Assembly (NCBI GenBank): GCA_019638355.1
Contig: JAHBTY010000004.1
Span: 372,001 to 436,000 of the forward strand
Length of the DNA stretch: 64,000 nt
From: Cyclobacteriaceae bacterium
GTDB lineage: Bacteria; Bacteroidota; Bacteroidia; Cytophagales; Cyclobacteriaceae
Direction of reading: 5' to 3'
This document shows, piece after piece, positions 52,817 to 62,163 of this stretch; the stretch's first letter is position 1, and the number at the start of each line of letters is the position of its first letter. The notes beneath the pieces were generated by a model. It was not told the origin of the DNA and searched no databases. It saw nothing but the letters and a program-made list of their open reading frames with translations. The translations under genes were made by a program, and so were the position numbers.

Positions 52817-53872
52817 TTAGGAAAGATCGTTACCAGAAGTTGTAACCAGTTTTAATTTATCGGCCACAACTGCCAGCAGCATAGTATCAAATTCCGAACC
52901 ATTCTCAATTATTTCAGCCGCTATAGGCAAATAAAACCAATTAGCTTGTTGTACAATCTGATCAAGTTCGGGGGTAATCAGCTTTACCATATCTTTCTCG
53001 GTGGTAATAATGGAGTTGGTACCGGCTTCTTTGTTAATTCTATTCATATCTTCTTTCGAGTAGCGGTGGTGATCTTCAAAACGAAAATGTTTATGCACCT
53101 GGAAGTGTTGCTCAATGTGATGGACGAATGGTGTAGCATTTCCAATACCGGTAACCAATACCACACCTGGTGTTAAGATTTTGCCGGGGCCCATCGGTTT
53201 GGGTTGGCCATATTTAATGGCCGAAAAGTAAACCGGTTTGGTTGTATAGTGTAATATAGATTTGCGAACTGCATCCAATGTTCTGTTTTCTGTAGTTGAG
53301 CATTTTGTTACTACTACTACATCGGCCCGCGATACACCAGAGCGATTTTCGCGCAAGCGACCCATCGGTAGCAATTGATCTTTAAAGAATGGCTTTTGAA
53401 AATCCGTTACCAAAATTGAAAACTGAGGTATAACAGCACGGTGCTGAAATGCATCGTCAAGCAAAATTACTTCTACATCAGGGCACTCATTTAGAATTGT
53501 AGGTATAGCCAATGCACGTTGCTCACCAACAGCTACGTAAATCTTGTTTTCAAATTTCTTGAATAACTGATATGGCTCATCGCCAATAGTGCGCGCATTA
53601 TCTGTTGAGTTGGCTAATCGAAAGCCTGAAGTACTGCGCCCATACCCCCTACTGAGTGTAGCAATTTTATAATGCGGGCTTAGTAACCGTATCAGGTATT
53701 CGATCATGGGCGTTTTTCCCGAACCACCCACATTCAGATTGCCTACACTTATAACCACCGTGTCGAATCGAAATGATTTTTTGTGGCCTATGTTATAAAG
53801 ATAGTTTCGTAATCGGGTTATTGCATCAACCAACACCGCAAAAGGCCACCACAAATACCGGAGAAAAGACAT
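52817..53872 (-). CDS. lpxK: tetraacyldisaccharide 4'-kinase LpxK
   Basis: The 351-residue kinase has the LpxK P-loop SVGNLNVGGSGKTPMIEYL (residues about 41-59), preceded by the N-terminal membrane-associated helix (YLWWPFAVLVDAITRLRNYL). It also has TLSRGYGR, IGDEPYQLF, VILLDDAFQHRAV and TTEKDMVKL. It phosphorylates the lipid A disaccharide precursor at the inner membrane. It is the first gene of the lpxK-porin-miaE run and is divergent from the Nif3 gene (53-base gap). Confidence 0.97.
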   Translation of the reverse strand: MSFLRYLWWPFAVLVDAITRLRNYLYNIGHKKSFRFDTVVISVGNLNVGGSGKTPMIEYLIRLLSPHYKIATLSRGYGRSTSGFRLANSTDNARTIGDEPYQLFKKFENKIYVAVGEQRALAIPTILNECPDVEVILLDDAFQHRAVIPQFSILVTDFQKPFFKDQLLPMGRLRENRSGVSRADVVVVTKCSTTENRTLDAVRKSILHYTTKPVYFSAIKYGQPKPMGPGKILTPGVVLVTGIGNATPFVHHIEQHFQVHKHFRFEDHHRYSKEDMNRINKEAGTNSIITTEKDMVKLITPELDQIVQQANWFYLPIAAEIIENGSEFDTMLLAVVADKLKLVTTSGNDLS

Positions 53873-53925
53873 AAAGCCGTGCCGCTAATCTTTCGTTATT
53901 TTTGGATTCAAAAGTACACAAATCA

Positions 53926-55029
53926 ATGGCTACCGTAACCATAAAAGATATTACTCACAAACTGGAACAACTGGCGCCCCTGGCATACCAGGAGGATTAC
54001 GATAATTGCGGTTTAATTACCGGAAGTCCGCAAACTGCCGTAACCGGCATACTGGTAACACTGGATTGTACCGAAGCAGTAATCGAAGAGGCCATTCAAC
54101 AAAACTGCAACCTGGTAGTAGCCCACCATCCTATCTTGTTCAAAGGAATAAAAAAATTAACCGGTCAGAATTATGTGGAACGCACACTCCTTAAAGCAAT
54201 TCAAAATAATGTTGCGATCTACGCCATTCACACCAACCTGGATAATGTGCATACCGGTGTGAACAAAAAAATTGCTGAACGATTGGGTCTTACCAATCTG
54301 CAAACACTTGCACCCCGCACCAACACCCTGTTAAAACTGGTTACGTTTGTGCCGCCTGATCATTCCGAAAACGTAGCGAACCATCTTTACGCTGCGGGTG
54401 CAGGGCATATTGGCAACTATAAAAACTGTAGTTTCAGGGTTCTTGGCGAGGGCACCTTTCTACCCAACGAAAACGCAAATCCTTTTCAGGGAACGCAAGG
54501 AAAACCGGAGCGAACGCAAGAGGTACGACTGGAAGTAATTTTACCGGAACCGGCCCGAAACCGGGTGATTCAGGCACTTAAAACAAGCCATCCTTACGAA
54601 GAAGTTGCCTATTACATTTCGGTGTTAGAAAATGATAATCAAGAAGTTGGTGCCGGCATGATGGGTGAACTAACCACCCCGATGGATGCCCGGAAATTTC
54701 TTGAATTTGTGAAAGCCAAAATGGAAACCGGGTGCGTTCGCCATACCGCACCGCTTGGCAGGCCCATTAAAAAAGTAGCCGTGTGTGGCGGATCAGGCAG
54801 TTTTTTACTTTCCAAAGCCATTGCGAAGGGTGCCGATGCCTTTGTGTCGGCCGACTTTAAATACCACGAATTTTTTGATGCCGATGGCAAAATCCTGATT
54901 GCCGATATCGGGCATTATGAAAGTGAGCAGTTTACGAAAGACCTGCTGATGGCGTTTTTGCAAGAAAATTTTCCTACTTTTGCAATCGCTTTTTCAAAAG
55001 TTGTTACCAACCCAATTAGTTACCTCTAA
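53926..55029 (+). CDS. Nif3-like dinuclear metal-centre hexameric protein
   Basis: ATG at 53926 (367 residues) begins MATVTIKDITHKLEQLAP, the usual family start. Metal-site motifs are YDNCGLITG, VVAHHPILFKG, AIHTNLDNV and, near the C-terminus, DIGHYESEQF. The central insert (about 130-230; LVTFVPPDHSENV...SHPYEEVAYYI) is the PII/CutA-like domain of long Nif3 (YqfO) types. Function remains unsettled. It lies four bases upstream of the coiled-coil gene, a conserved Bacteroidota pair. Confidence 0.95.
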   Translation: MATVTIKDITHKLEQLAPLAYQEDYDNCGLITGSPQTAVTGILVTLDCTEAVIEEAIQQNCNLVVAHHPILFKGIKKLTGQNYVERTLLKAIQNNVAIYAIHTNLDNVHTGVNKKIAERLGLTNLQTLAPRTNTLLKLVTFVPPDHSENVANHLYAAGAGHIGNYKNCSFRVLGEGTFLPNENANPFQGTQGKPERTQEVRLEVILPEPARNRVIQALKTSHPYEEVAYYISVLENDNQEVGAGMMGELTTPMDARKFLEFVKAKMETGCVRHTAPLGRPIKKVAVCGGSGSFLLSKAIAKGADAFVSADFKYHEFFDADGKILIADIGHYESEQFTKDLLMAFLQENFPTFAIAFSKVVTNPISYL

Positions 55030-55032
55030 GTA

Positions 55033-55824
55033 ATGGAAAATCAAACAGTTGCACAAAAACTCGAAGCCTTAGTAAAATTACAATCAATAGACTCAAACCT
55101 GGACGAACTTAAGAAATTGAGGGGCGACTTGCCCGATGAGGTTCAGGACCTGGAAGACGAAATGGAGGGCTACCGCACCCGGTTAAGTCGTTTTGAAGGT
55201 GAGCAGAAAGAATTGGAAGACACCATCAAAAAGAATAAGGAGGGAATTAAAGAGGCAGAAAAGCTGATTAAGAAATACAACGAACAACAAAAGAACGTTA
55301 AGAATAACCGCGAGTTCGATGCCATAACCAAGGAGATTGAACTACAGGAACTTGAAGTTCAGATCTGCGAAAAGCGCATCAAAGAAGCCAAGGAAAAAAT
55401 TGATGCCAAAAAAGCCGAGATTGCTGGAATTGAATCTGTAATTAAGGATAGAGAGGAAGATCTGAAAACCAAGAAGGATGAGTTGCAAAGTATTTTAGCC
55501 GAGAGCCAGGAAGAAGAAAAGAAGCTTTTGGCTGAACGTGAGAAAGCTGTTAAGAAAATTGAAGATAAACTTCTGAAGCACTACAACCGTTTAAGAAGTA
55601 GTTTATCAAACGGGTTGGCTGTAGTACGGGTAGTGAGAGGAGCAGCCGAAGGTTGTAACATCATTATCCCACCGCAAAAGATTGCCGAGATTCGCGAGAA
55701 AAAGAAGATTGTAATTGATGAACATTCAGGACGGATTTTAGCCGATGTTGATTTGGGCTCGATGGAAGAAGAACCAAAGCCCAAAAAAGCGGCTCCGGTA
55801 AAACGAGCTAAAAAAGTTGAATAA
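55033..55824 (+). CDS. coiled-coil protein of the CT398/zinc-ribbon family with a degenerate ribbon
   Basis: The 263-residue protein is almost entirely long charged coiled coil (about 30-185) followed by the family's C-terminal zinc-ribbon region. In relatives that I recall, the ribbon reads 'RGAC.GC...IPPQ' and later 'CEHCGRIL'. Here it reads RGAAEGCNIIIPPQ and DEHSGRILADVD, so only one of four zinc-ligand cysteines remains. It probably no longer binds zinc. It ends in a Lys/Pro/Ala-rich tail (KPKKAAPVKRAKK). It follows nif3 by four bases and overlaps the next gene by eight bases. Confidence 0.9.
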   Translation: MENQTVAQKLEALVKLQSIDSNLDELKKLRGDLPDEVQDLEDEMEGYRTRLSRFEGEQKELEDTIKKNKEGIKEAEKLIKKYNEQQKNVKNNREFDAITKEIELQELEVQICEKRIKEAKEKIDAKKAEIAGIESVIKDREEDLKTKKDELQSILAESQEEEKKLLAEREKAVKKIEDKLLKHYNRLRSSLSNGLAVVRVVRGAAEGCNIIIPPQKIAEIREKKKIVIDEHSGRILADVDLGSMEEEPKPKKAAPVKRAKKVE

Positions 55825-57313
55825 AGAATTATTTATACAACCAATAAAGAAGGCAGGTATAATCACTTGCCTTTTTTTGTTTTCGTGGGCTGCCAGCGCC
55901 AACGACTGGAAGTTTGATGCCGACCTTATTAAAGCCTACGAGTGGGTTATAAATCTGCAACCTGAAAAAGCCAATGAACTGCTAAACCACTACACCTCAA
56001 ACAAGCTCCACAAAATTTATGTACAAACATTAAATGAAACGTTACAAATTCTGATAACAGAAGATCACGCCCGTTTTGCAGAGTTTGACCTACAATTTAA
56101 AGAGCGAATTAAATATCTGGAAGCACTTACACCTTCTGCTGAGTCGCTTTTTTTGCTGGCCGAAATCCATTTGCAGCGTGGCTTCTGCTACCTCAATCTG
56201 GGGCAGGAAGTAAATGCCGTGTTATCCATTCGCAAAGCCAACCAACTGGTGGTTGATTGTCTTAAAAAATTTCCGGCATTTATTCCGGTAAAAAAAACAG
56301 CAGGAGCCATTCAGGTAATGGTGGGCTCCGTGCCCGATAAATACCAATGGTTTATGAACTTGTTGGGGCTAAGGGGTTCAGTTGTTACGGGGCAGGCGTT
56401 GTTAACGGAACTGCGCAACTCTAGTTCATCGTTAAAAATGGAAGCCGATATTTTATTTTTCGCAGTAAAGGGTTTTATCAATCAGCAGTTTACCGAAGCG
56501 GCTGCCGGTATTAACGATTGCCTGAAAGAACAACCCGGTAATCGGCTGTTATTATTTATGGGCGTAAACATGCTGATAAAAGATGCGCGCAGCGAAGAAG
56601 CGCTGCAACTAATTCAACGCATCGATGGGCAAACCCAAGGCTTACCCATGCACTACATCAACTACCTGCGCGGTGAGGTACTTTTGCAAAAAGGTGATTA
56701 TGTCAAATCAATCGAAGCCTTTAAAAAATTTATTGACGTTTATCCAAGCATCAGTTTCAAAAAGGATGCGCACTTTAAAATAGCACTTAACTATTGGCTT
56801 TTAAACGATTCTCCTAATGCCCAACGCTATTTCGACATAGCCAAAACAACCGGCAGCGCCAAAGCCGAACCCGACCGGTATGCATCCTATCAGTTGGAGA
56901 CGGGAAGCCTTCCCAATAAAAAACTTAGTAAGGTACGGTTTTGTACTGATGGTGGTTATTACAAGGAAGCAGTAACGCATCTGCAATCCATTTCACCAAT
57001 AGATTTACCTACCCTGAAGGATCAAACTGAATACTACTATCGCAAGGCTCGCCTGGCCCATCGAATGGGCGAAATCAGTGCAGCGAAACTTTTTTATCAG
57101 CAAAGCATTGATATGACCAAAAACAACCCGTGGTATTTTGGTGCAAATGCAGCTTTGCAGTTAGGTTACATTGCTAAAGAGCAAAAAGATTTTACGAATG
57201 CACGCAAGTACTTTGAATTGGCGTTAAGTTTTCAGCGCCACGAATATAAAAACAGCATCGATAGCAAAGCCAAAACAGAGCTGGAGTTATTAAGCCCTAA
57301 ATCCCAATCCTAG
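55817..57313 (+). CDS. exported TPR-repeat protein
   Basis: The 498-residue protein has a signal peptide (KKAGIITCLFLFSWAASA) and TPR-like helical repeats, clear at FKKFIDVYPSISFKKDAHFK, YYYRKARLAHRMGEISAAKL and YIAKEQKDFTNARKYFELAL. The apparent start is TTG at 55817-55819, overlapping the upstream stop by eight bases; no in-frame ATG is near. A terminator-like hairpin lies inside the signal-peptide coding region (55850-55878). TPR proteins of this kind act as periplasmic scaffolds. The tail overlaps the histidine phosphatase gene by four bases. Confidence 0.84.
   Translation: MNKELFIQPIKKAGIITCLFLFSWAASANDWKFDADLIKAYEWVINLQPEKANELLNHYTSNKLHKIYVQTLNETLQILITEDHARFAEFDLQFKERIKYLEALTPSAESLFLLAEIHLQRGFCYLNLGQEVNAVLSIRKANQLVVDCLKKFPAFIPVKKTAGAIQVMVGSVPDKYQWFMNLLGLRGSVVTGQALLTELRNSSSSLKMEADILFFAVKGFINQQFTEAAAGINDCLKEQPGNRLLLFMGVNMLIKDARSEEALQLIQRIDGQTQGLPMHYINYLRGEVLLQKGDYVKSIEAFKKFIDVYPSISFKKDAHFKIALNYWLLNDSPNAQRYFDIAKTTGSAKAEPDRYASYQLETGSLPNKKLSKVRFCTDGGYYKEAVTHLQSISPIDLPTLKDQTEYYYRKARLAHRMGEISAAKLFYQQSIDMTKNNPWYFGANAALQLGYIAKEQKDFTNARKYFELALSFQRHEYKNSIDSKAKTELELLSPKSQS
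55850..55878 (+). terminator. terminator-like hairpin inside the TPR gene start
   Basis: AAGGCAG (55850-55856) can pair with TTTGCC-like TTGCCTT (55867-55873), and a T-run extends to 55878. It lies 26 bases after the coiled-coil gene stop, where a terminator is expected, but also within the signal-peptide codons of the TPR gene. It may therefore reduce read-through into that gene. Confidence 0.5.
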
Positions 57314-57951
57314 GCTTCCACCTGCTCAACCACCAGGTTTTTCAAGTGAGTTGTGTCGTTGTATTTACGAATTATAAAATGTGCTCCGGTTTTCTCCAAT
57401 AAGTATAAACAAAGGTTTTCGTGCTCAAACATATCCATACTTTTTAAAGGATAATTGAGTAATCGGCACAGCAAAATCCGGATAGCTCGGCCATGCATGC
57501 ACACCAGCACATTTTGCTCGGTTTCATAACTCATGATGTGTGCGAGTGCCAGCTCTTGCCGCTTTGCCACATCTTCCGGACTCTCCCCACCTGCAATACG
57601 CTCGTGTGTGTTTCCCAAACGCCATTGATTCAACATCCAATGGTAGTAGGCATCTTCTTCGGGTGTAATAGGTTGGCCCTCTTTATTTCCCCAACTAATC
57701 TCATTTAGTCCGGACAAACTTTCAGTTGGAACACCCCTTTGTATAAACCCAGCCACCGATTCGCGGGTTCTCTTTAAACCCGAAGTATAAACCTTATCAA
57801 ACTCAATATGTTTATACATTTCGTAAAAGGCTTTTGCCTGCGCCTGTCCACGTGCATTCAATGAAGAATCTACCCCACTACCCTGCACGATACCGCGTAG
57901 GTTAAAATCAGTTTGCCCATGGCGAATGAGATATATTTTTTTAGTGGTCAA
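57310..57951 (-). CDS. histidine phosphatase family protein (phosphoglycerate-mutase-like)
   Basis: The 213-residue protein has the catalytic motif IYLIRHGQTDFNLRGIVQGS at its N-terminus, the second His in VCMHGRAIRILLC, and an acid/Glu region SGLNEISWGNKEG. These fit the cofactor-independent phosphatase branch. TTG at 57949-57951 appears to be the start, as no upstream ATG in frame gives a better N-terminus. It is convergent with the TPR gene (4-base overlap) and divergent from the menaquinone operon. The substrate is unknown. Confidence 0.93.
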   Translation of the reverse strand: MTTKKIYLIRHGQTDFNLRGIVQGSGVDSSLNARGQAQAKAFYEMYKHIEFDKVYTSGLKRTRESVAGFIQRGVPTESLSGLNEISWGNKEGQPITPEEDAYYHWMLNQWRLGNTHERIAGGESPEDVAKRQELALAHIMSYETEQNVLVCMHGRAIRILLCRLLNYPLKSMDMFEHENLCLYLLEKTGAHFIIRKYNDTTHLKNLVVEQVEA

Positions 57952-58032
57952 TTTCTAACTAAGTTTCGCGGTATCTGTTATAAATTGGGCGCAAAAATAA
58001 GGAATTAGTTTTTAACCAGAATTGTATAAGAC

Positions 58033-58458
58033 ATGTCTGTTTTCAATTCCGCAGTAACAATCGAAAAACTGAATGCATCATCGGCAAATACCCTGGTTGC
58101 CCACCTTGGAATTGAATACACGCACGTGGGTGAAGATTTTATTGAAGCCCGGATGCCGGTAGATCATCGTACGCATCAGCCCTTAGGTCTTTTACATGGC
58201 GGAGCTTCTGTGGCGCTGGCCGAAACCTTAGGGAGCGTTGCCGCAACGTGTTGCCTGAATCCGGCTATTCAATATTGCGTAGGTTTAGACATTAACGCGA
58301 ATCACCTTAAGAGTGTTCGTTCCGGATTTGTAACCGGAACAGCTAAACCCATTCACATTGGTAAACGTACCCACGTATGGGAAATAAAAATTGTGAATGA
58401 TGCACAAGAACTTGTATGTATCAGCCGCATAACACTGGCTGTATTAGATAAACGATAA
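58033..58458 (+). CDS. menI: hotdog-fold acyl-CoA thioesterase, probable 1,4-dihydroxy-2-naphthoyl-CoA hydrolase
   Basis: The 141-residue hotdog protein has the catalytic segment GLLHGGASVALAETLGS, with Glu in the position of the active-site acid in YdiI/MenI. It also has a conserved GLDINANHLKSVRSGFVTG strand region. It is the first gene of the menaquinone operon and ends directly at the ATG of menF (no gap). This supports the role of removing CoA from DHNA-CoA made by MenB; a broader PaaI-like activity is the alternative. Confidence 0.85.
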   Translation: MSVFNSAVTIEKLNASSANTLVAHLGIEYTHVGEDFIEARMPVDHRTHQPLGLLHGGASVALAETLGSVAATCCLNPAIQYCVGLDINANHLKSVRSGFVTGTAKPIHIGKRTHVWEIKIVNDAQELVCISRITLAVLDKR

Positions 58459-59604
58459 ATGGTATCAACCGACAGACTATCGATCAGCACGGAAAACGAA
58501 ATGATAACAACCTTAATTAGTATTGCTCTTAAAAAAGGTAACTCATTTTGTTTATGGAAAGCACCTGGCATGGATGAAAAATTCCTGCTGATCTCGCACG
58601 AGGTACTTTTGGAAAATGAAATCAACCTGCAAAGTAATCTGTCTGGCTTTGTTTATGCTCCTTTTAATCCAACCGAACAAAAAGTAATCTTCCAGCTGGA
58701 CAAACTGTATAAATTTAGAGATGGAAAGTTGGTTGAGGGAAAATTACCAACGGACTTGGAACCGGGTGATGCATTTCATACCGGTTTTCATTTTAATGCT
58801 GTTACATCTACCGATGCTACGGATTATGAAAAGCTCGTACAAAAGAGTATTTCAAAAATTGAAGCCGGTGAATTTGAAAAAGTAGTTCCGTCTCGTTTTG
58901 AAGATATACCCTACCAACCCAATAGTGGTCTGATCCAAACCTTTGATCGTCTTTGCATTCAGCATCCACTGGCATTCGTTTCGTTTGTATCATCACCACA
59001 AACCGGAACATGGATGGGTGCAAGCCCGGAATTATTGGTAAGTGTTTCACAAAATAAATTTAAAACCATCGCCCTTGCGGGAACCCTCCCCTACACGCCT
59101 GATACAAATCTTAAAACCGTAGCCTGGACTCAAAAAGAAATTGAAGAGCAAGCATTGGTTAGCCGATATATTATTAATTGCTTCAAAAAAATACGGCTCC
59201 GCGAATACGAAGAACACGGTCCTAAAACAATTGTTGCTGGCAATGTTATGCATTTGAGAACTGAATTTGAAGTTGACATGCAAGCCACCCATTTTCCGCA
59301 ATTAGGATCGGTCATGCTTAAGCTGCTTCATCCAACATCGGCTGTTTGCGGAATGCCACTTGAACCCGCCCTTGAATTTCTTCAATCTAGCGAAGGCTAT
59401 TCCCGGCAATTCTACAGTGGTTATCTGGGTCCGATTAATATTCATAATCAATCGCATCTGTATGTAAACCTACGCTGCATGCAAATTTTTAATGATCGGC
59501 TACGCATTTATGCAGGTGCCGGAGTTACTATAGACTCCGTTCCCAAGGAAGAATTGATTGAGACGAAAATGAAAATGGATAATCTGAAAAAACTTTTCAA
59601 CTGA
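58459..59604 (+). CDS. menF: isochorismate synthase MenF
   Basis: The 381-residue chorismate-binding enzyme contains EKVVPSR, TWMGASPELLVS, KTIALAGTL, HLRTEFEVDM, LHPTSAVCGMPLEPAL and EGYSRQFYSGYLG, the usual order for isochorismate/salicylate/anthranilate synthases. In the menaquinone operon it converts chorismate to isochorismate. ATG follows the thioesterase TAA with no gap, and its TGA is followed immediately by the GTG of menD. Cytoplasmic. Confidence 0.94.
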   Translation: MVSTDRLSISTENEMITTLISIALKKGNSFCLWKAPGMDEKFLLISHEVLLENEINLQSNLSGFVYAPFNPTEQKVIFQLDKLYKFRDGKLVEGKLPTDLEPGDAFHTGFHFNAVTSTDATDYEKLVQKSISKIEAGEFEKVVPSRFEDIPYQPNSGLIQTFDRLCIQHPLAFVSFVSSPQTGTWMGASPELLVSVSQNKFKTIALAGTLPYTPDTNLKTVAWTQKEIEEQALVSRYIINCFKKIRLREYEEHGPKTIVAGNVMHLRTEFEVDMQATHFPQLGSVMLKLLHPTSAVCGMPLEPALEFLQSSEGYSRQFYSGYLGPINIHNQSHLYVNLRCMQIFNDRLRIYAGAGVTIDSVPKEELIETKMKMDNLKKLFN

Positions 59605-61338
59605 GTGGCCACACACCTGCAACCCATTTTTGATATAGCCGAGATCTGCGCACAACGTGGCATTCAGCAAGCAGTGCTTTGTCCGGGTTCGAGGTGCGCT
59701 CCACTCACACTTGCTTTTACCAATCATCCTGCTATTACGAGCCGTACTTTTAGTGACGAGCGCAGTGCGGCATTTATCGGAATGGGATTAGCACAGCAAA
59801 CTAAATCGGCAACAGCATTGGTTTGCACTTCCGGTAGTGCCGCGTACAATTTTGCTCCGGCCATTGCCGAGGCCTTCTTTCAACAAATTCCGCTATTGGT
59901 TTTTACGGCCGATCGCCCGGCAGAATGGATTGATCAGTGGGATGGCCAAACCATCCGGCAGGAAAATATTTTTGGTTCGCACGTAAAACAATCGTACAAC
60001 TTACCGGCTGATTATTCACATCCTGATTCCGTATGGCATATTCAGCGTATCGTTAATGAGGCCATTTCGCTTACTCAAACATACCCATTCGGTCCGGTTC
60101 ATGTTAATGTACCGTTACGCGAACCACTCTATCCGCAAGCCGGAGAAAAAATAAAGTTTAGTAAAAAAGTAAAAATCGTTGAGCAAGAACCGGCTCAATT
60201 TGCCTTAACCGAAGAGAGCAAAATAAGCCTGGGTAATTTACTTACTGGCTTCATGCGCATACTGGTTATTGCAGGTCAGCAAGAAAATGAGCCAACCCTT
60301 AAAAAAGCTGTAACACGTTTTTGTGAAGCACATCGGGCAACCCTGGTAGGTGATGTCATTTCAAATTTTCATGGTACCTCCACCACCATCCGGTATGCTG
60401 ATGTATTTCTTGCTCATGCACCTGATTCAATCAAGACTGCTTTGCAGCCCGATCTTGTTATTACGTTTGGGAAATCTGTTATCTCTAAAAACTTAAAGCA
60501 GTTTTTACGAAAAAATGCCCCGGCACAGCATTGGCATGTTCAGCCAGCCGGTATTGTGCCTGATCCATTTCAATCACTCACAAGAATAATCAATTGCGAC
60601 CCTGCATCGTTCTTTTCAGGCTTAGCAAGTGGGTTTACCATAACCGAATCGGAATTACACAAGAAGAACAACTACACCAACCGTTGGTTAGTGGAGGAAC
60701 AGCGCACACAACATAACTACCAACATTACTTTAACCAGACTTCCTTTCATGAATTAGCAGCAGTTAAAATGGTTGTTGATGCACTACCCCCGCGTTGTAA
60801 CCTTCATGTAGCCAATAGCATGTCTGTTCGTTATGTAAACCTGGTTGGATTAAGTGAAAAACAAAAAGATGTTTACGTGTATGCCAATCGCGGAACAAGT
60901 GGCATTGATGGATGTACCAGCACAACCGTTGGCCATGCATTAAACAGCGATGTACCGAACATTCTTATTACGGGCGACCTTGCATTTTTTTACGACCGCA
61001 ATGCCTTCTGGCACAATTATAAATTGCCCCACCTTCGGGTAGTGGTTATTAACAATAATGGTGGCGTCATTTTTAACTTGATTGATGGCCCTGGGCAAGT
61101 AGCTGCAAAAGATGAATTTTTTGTAACCCATCAACTGCTTACTGCACAACATCTTGCCAACGAATTTAATCATGTTTATTTATCTGCCTCCACAGAAAAA
61201 GAACTTACCGATGCCTTAAAAGAGTTTTATACTTTTGATGGCCAAGCTAAAATATTGGAAATTAAAAGTGATCAACTAACCGCTACCCAGGCATTCAATG
61301 AATTTAAACAAACAATAAAAAATAGTTATGCAACTTAA
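59605..61338 (+). CDS. menD: SEPHCHC synthase MenD (thiamine-diphosphate dependent)
   Basis: The 577-residue enzyme begins with GTG directly after the menF stop. Motifs include [29 protein letters not shown] (with the ThDP-activating Glu), [49 protein letters not shown] and the ThDP/metal segment [14 protein letters not shown]...INNNGGVIF. It joins 2-oxoglutarate to isochorismate. The stop overlaps menB by 11 bases. Length is as expected. Confidence 0.97.
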   Translation: MATHLQPIFDIAEICAQRGIQQAVLCPGSRCAPLTLAFTNHPAITSRTFSDERSAAFIGMGLAQQTKSATALVCTSGSAAYNFAPAIAEAFFQQIPLLVFTADRPAEWIDQWDGQTIRQENIFGSHVKQSYNLPADYSHPDSVWHIQRIVNEAISLTQTYPFGPVHVNVPLREPLYPQAGEKIKFSKKVKIVEQEPAQFALTEESKISLGNLLTGFMRILVIAGQQENEPTLKKAVTRFCEAHRATLVGDVISNFHGTSTTIRYADVFLAHAPDSIKTALQPDLVITFGKSVISKNLKQFLRKNAPAQHWHVQPAGIVPDPFQSLTRIINCDPASFFSGLASGFTITESELHKKNNYTNRWLVEEQRTQHNYQHYFNQTSFHELAAVKMVVDALPPRCNLHVANSMSVRYVNLVGLSEKQKDVYVYANRGTSGIDGCTSTTVGHALNSDVPNILITGDLAFFYDRNAFWHNYKLPHLRVVVINNNGGVIFNLIDGPGQVAAKDEFFVTHQLLTAQHLANEFNHVYLSASTEKELTDALKEFYTFDGQAKILEIKSDQLTATQAFNEFKQTIKNSYAT

Positions 61339-62152
61339 ATACGATTGGAAGCTCGTTAAAGAATACAAGGAAATTCTATTTCACAAGTATGAAGGCATTG
61401 CACGCATTAGCATAAACCGCCCGGAAGTACACAATGCATTTACACCCTTAACGGTTCAGGAAATGATTGATGCCATGTTGATTTGCCGCGAAGATCCGGG
61501 AGTGGGCGTAATCATTCTTACCGGTGAAGGTGGTAAAGCATTTTGTAGTGGTGGCGATCAGAGTGTGCGCGGCCATGGTGGTTATGTGGGTAGCGATACT
61601 GTTCCGCGATTGAATGTGCTCGATCTTCAAAAAATAATTCGTTCAATTTCAAAACCGGTAATTGCTGCAGTTGCCGGCTGGGCCATTGGTGGCGGGCATG
61701 TGTTACATGTTGTGTGCGACTTGAGTATTGCCGCTGAGAATGCACGCTTCGGACAAACAGGTCCGAAGGTTGGAAGTTTTGATGGTGGCTTTGGTGCTTC
61801 TTACCTTGCCAGGATTGTAGGACAGAAAAAAGCGCGCGAGATCTGGTACTTGTGCGATCAATATGATGCTCAGGAAGCATTGGATATGGGCCTTGTAAAT
61901 AAAGTTGTTCCTTTAGATAAACTGGAAGAAACGTATGTGGCCTGGGCTAAAAAGATTTTAAAGAAAAGTCCGTTGGCCATTCGCATGTTGAAGTGTGCAT
62001 TTAATGCTGAGTTGGATGGCCAGGCCGGAATTCAGGAACTTGCAGGCAATGCAACCTTATTGTATTACCTGAGCGATGAAGCGAAGGAAGGAAAGAATGC
62101 GTTCCTTGAAAAACGTGAACCCGACTTCTCAAAATTTCCGAAGTTTCCATAA
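61328..62152 (+). CDS. menB: 1,4-dihydroxy-2-naphthoyl-CoA synthase MenB
   Basis: The 274-residue crotonase-fold enzyme shows [55 protein letters not shown] and [20 protein letters not shown]. The last loop has Gly in QTGPK, as in E. coli-type bicarbonate-dependent MenB, rather than the Asp of the other type. It cyclises O-succinylbenzoyl-CoA to DHNA-CoA. It overlaps menD by 11 bases and precedes menE by 11. Confidence 0.97.
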   Translation: MQLKYDWKLVKEYKEILFHKYEGIARISINRPEVHNAFTPLTVQEMIDAMLICREDPGVGVIILTGEGGKAFCSGGDQSVRGHGGYVGSDTVPRLNVLDLQKIIRSISKPVIAAVAGWAIGGGHVLHVVCDLSIAAENARFGQTGPKVGSFDGGFGASYLARIVGQKKAREIWYLCDQYDAQEALDMGLVNKVVPLDKLEETYVAWAKKILKKSPLAIRMLKCAFNAELDGQAGIQELAGNATLLYYLSDEAKEGKNAFLEKREPDFSKFPKFP

Positions 62153-62163
62153 TTCACAACACC

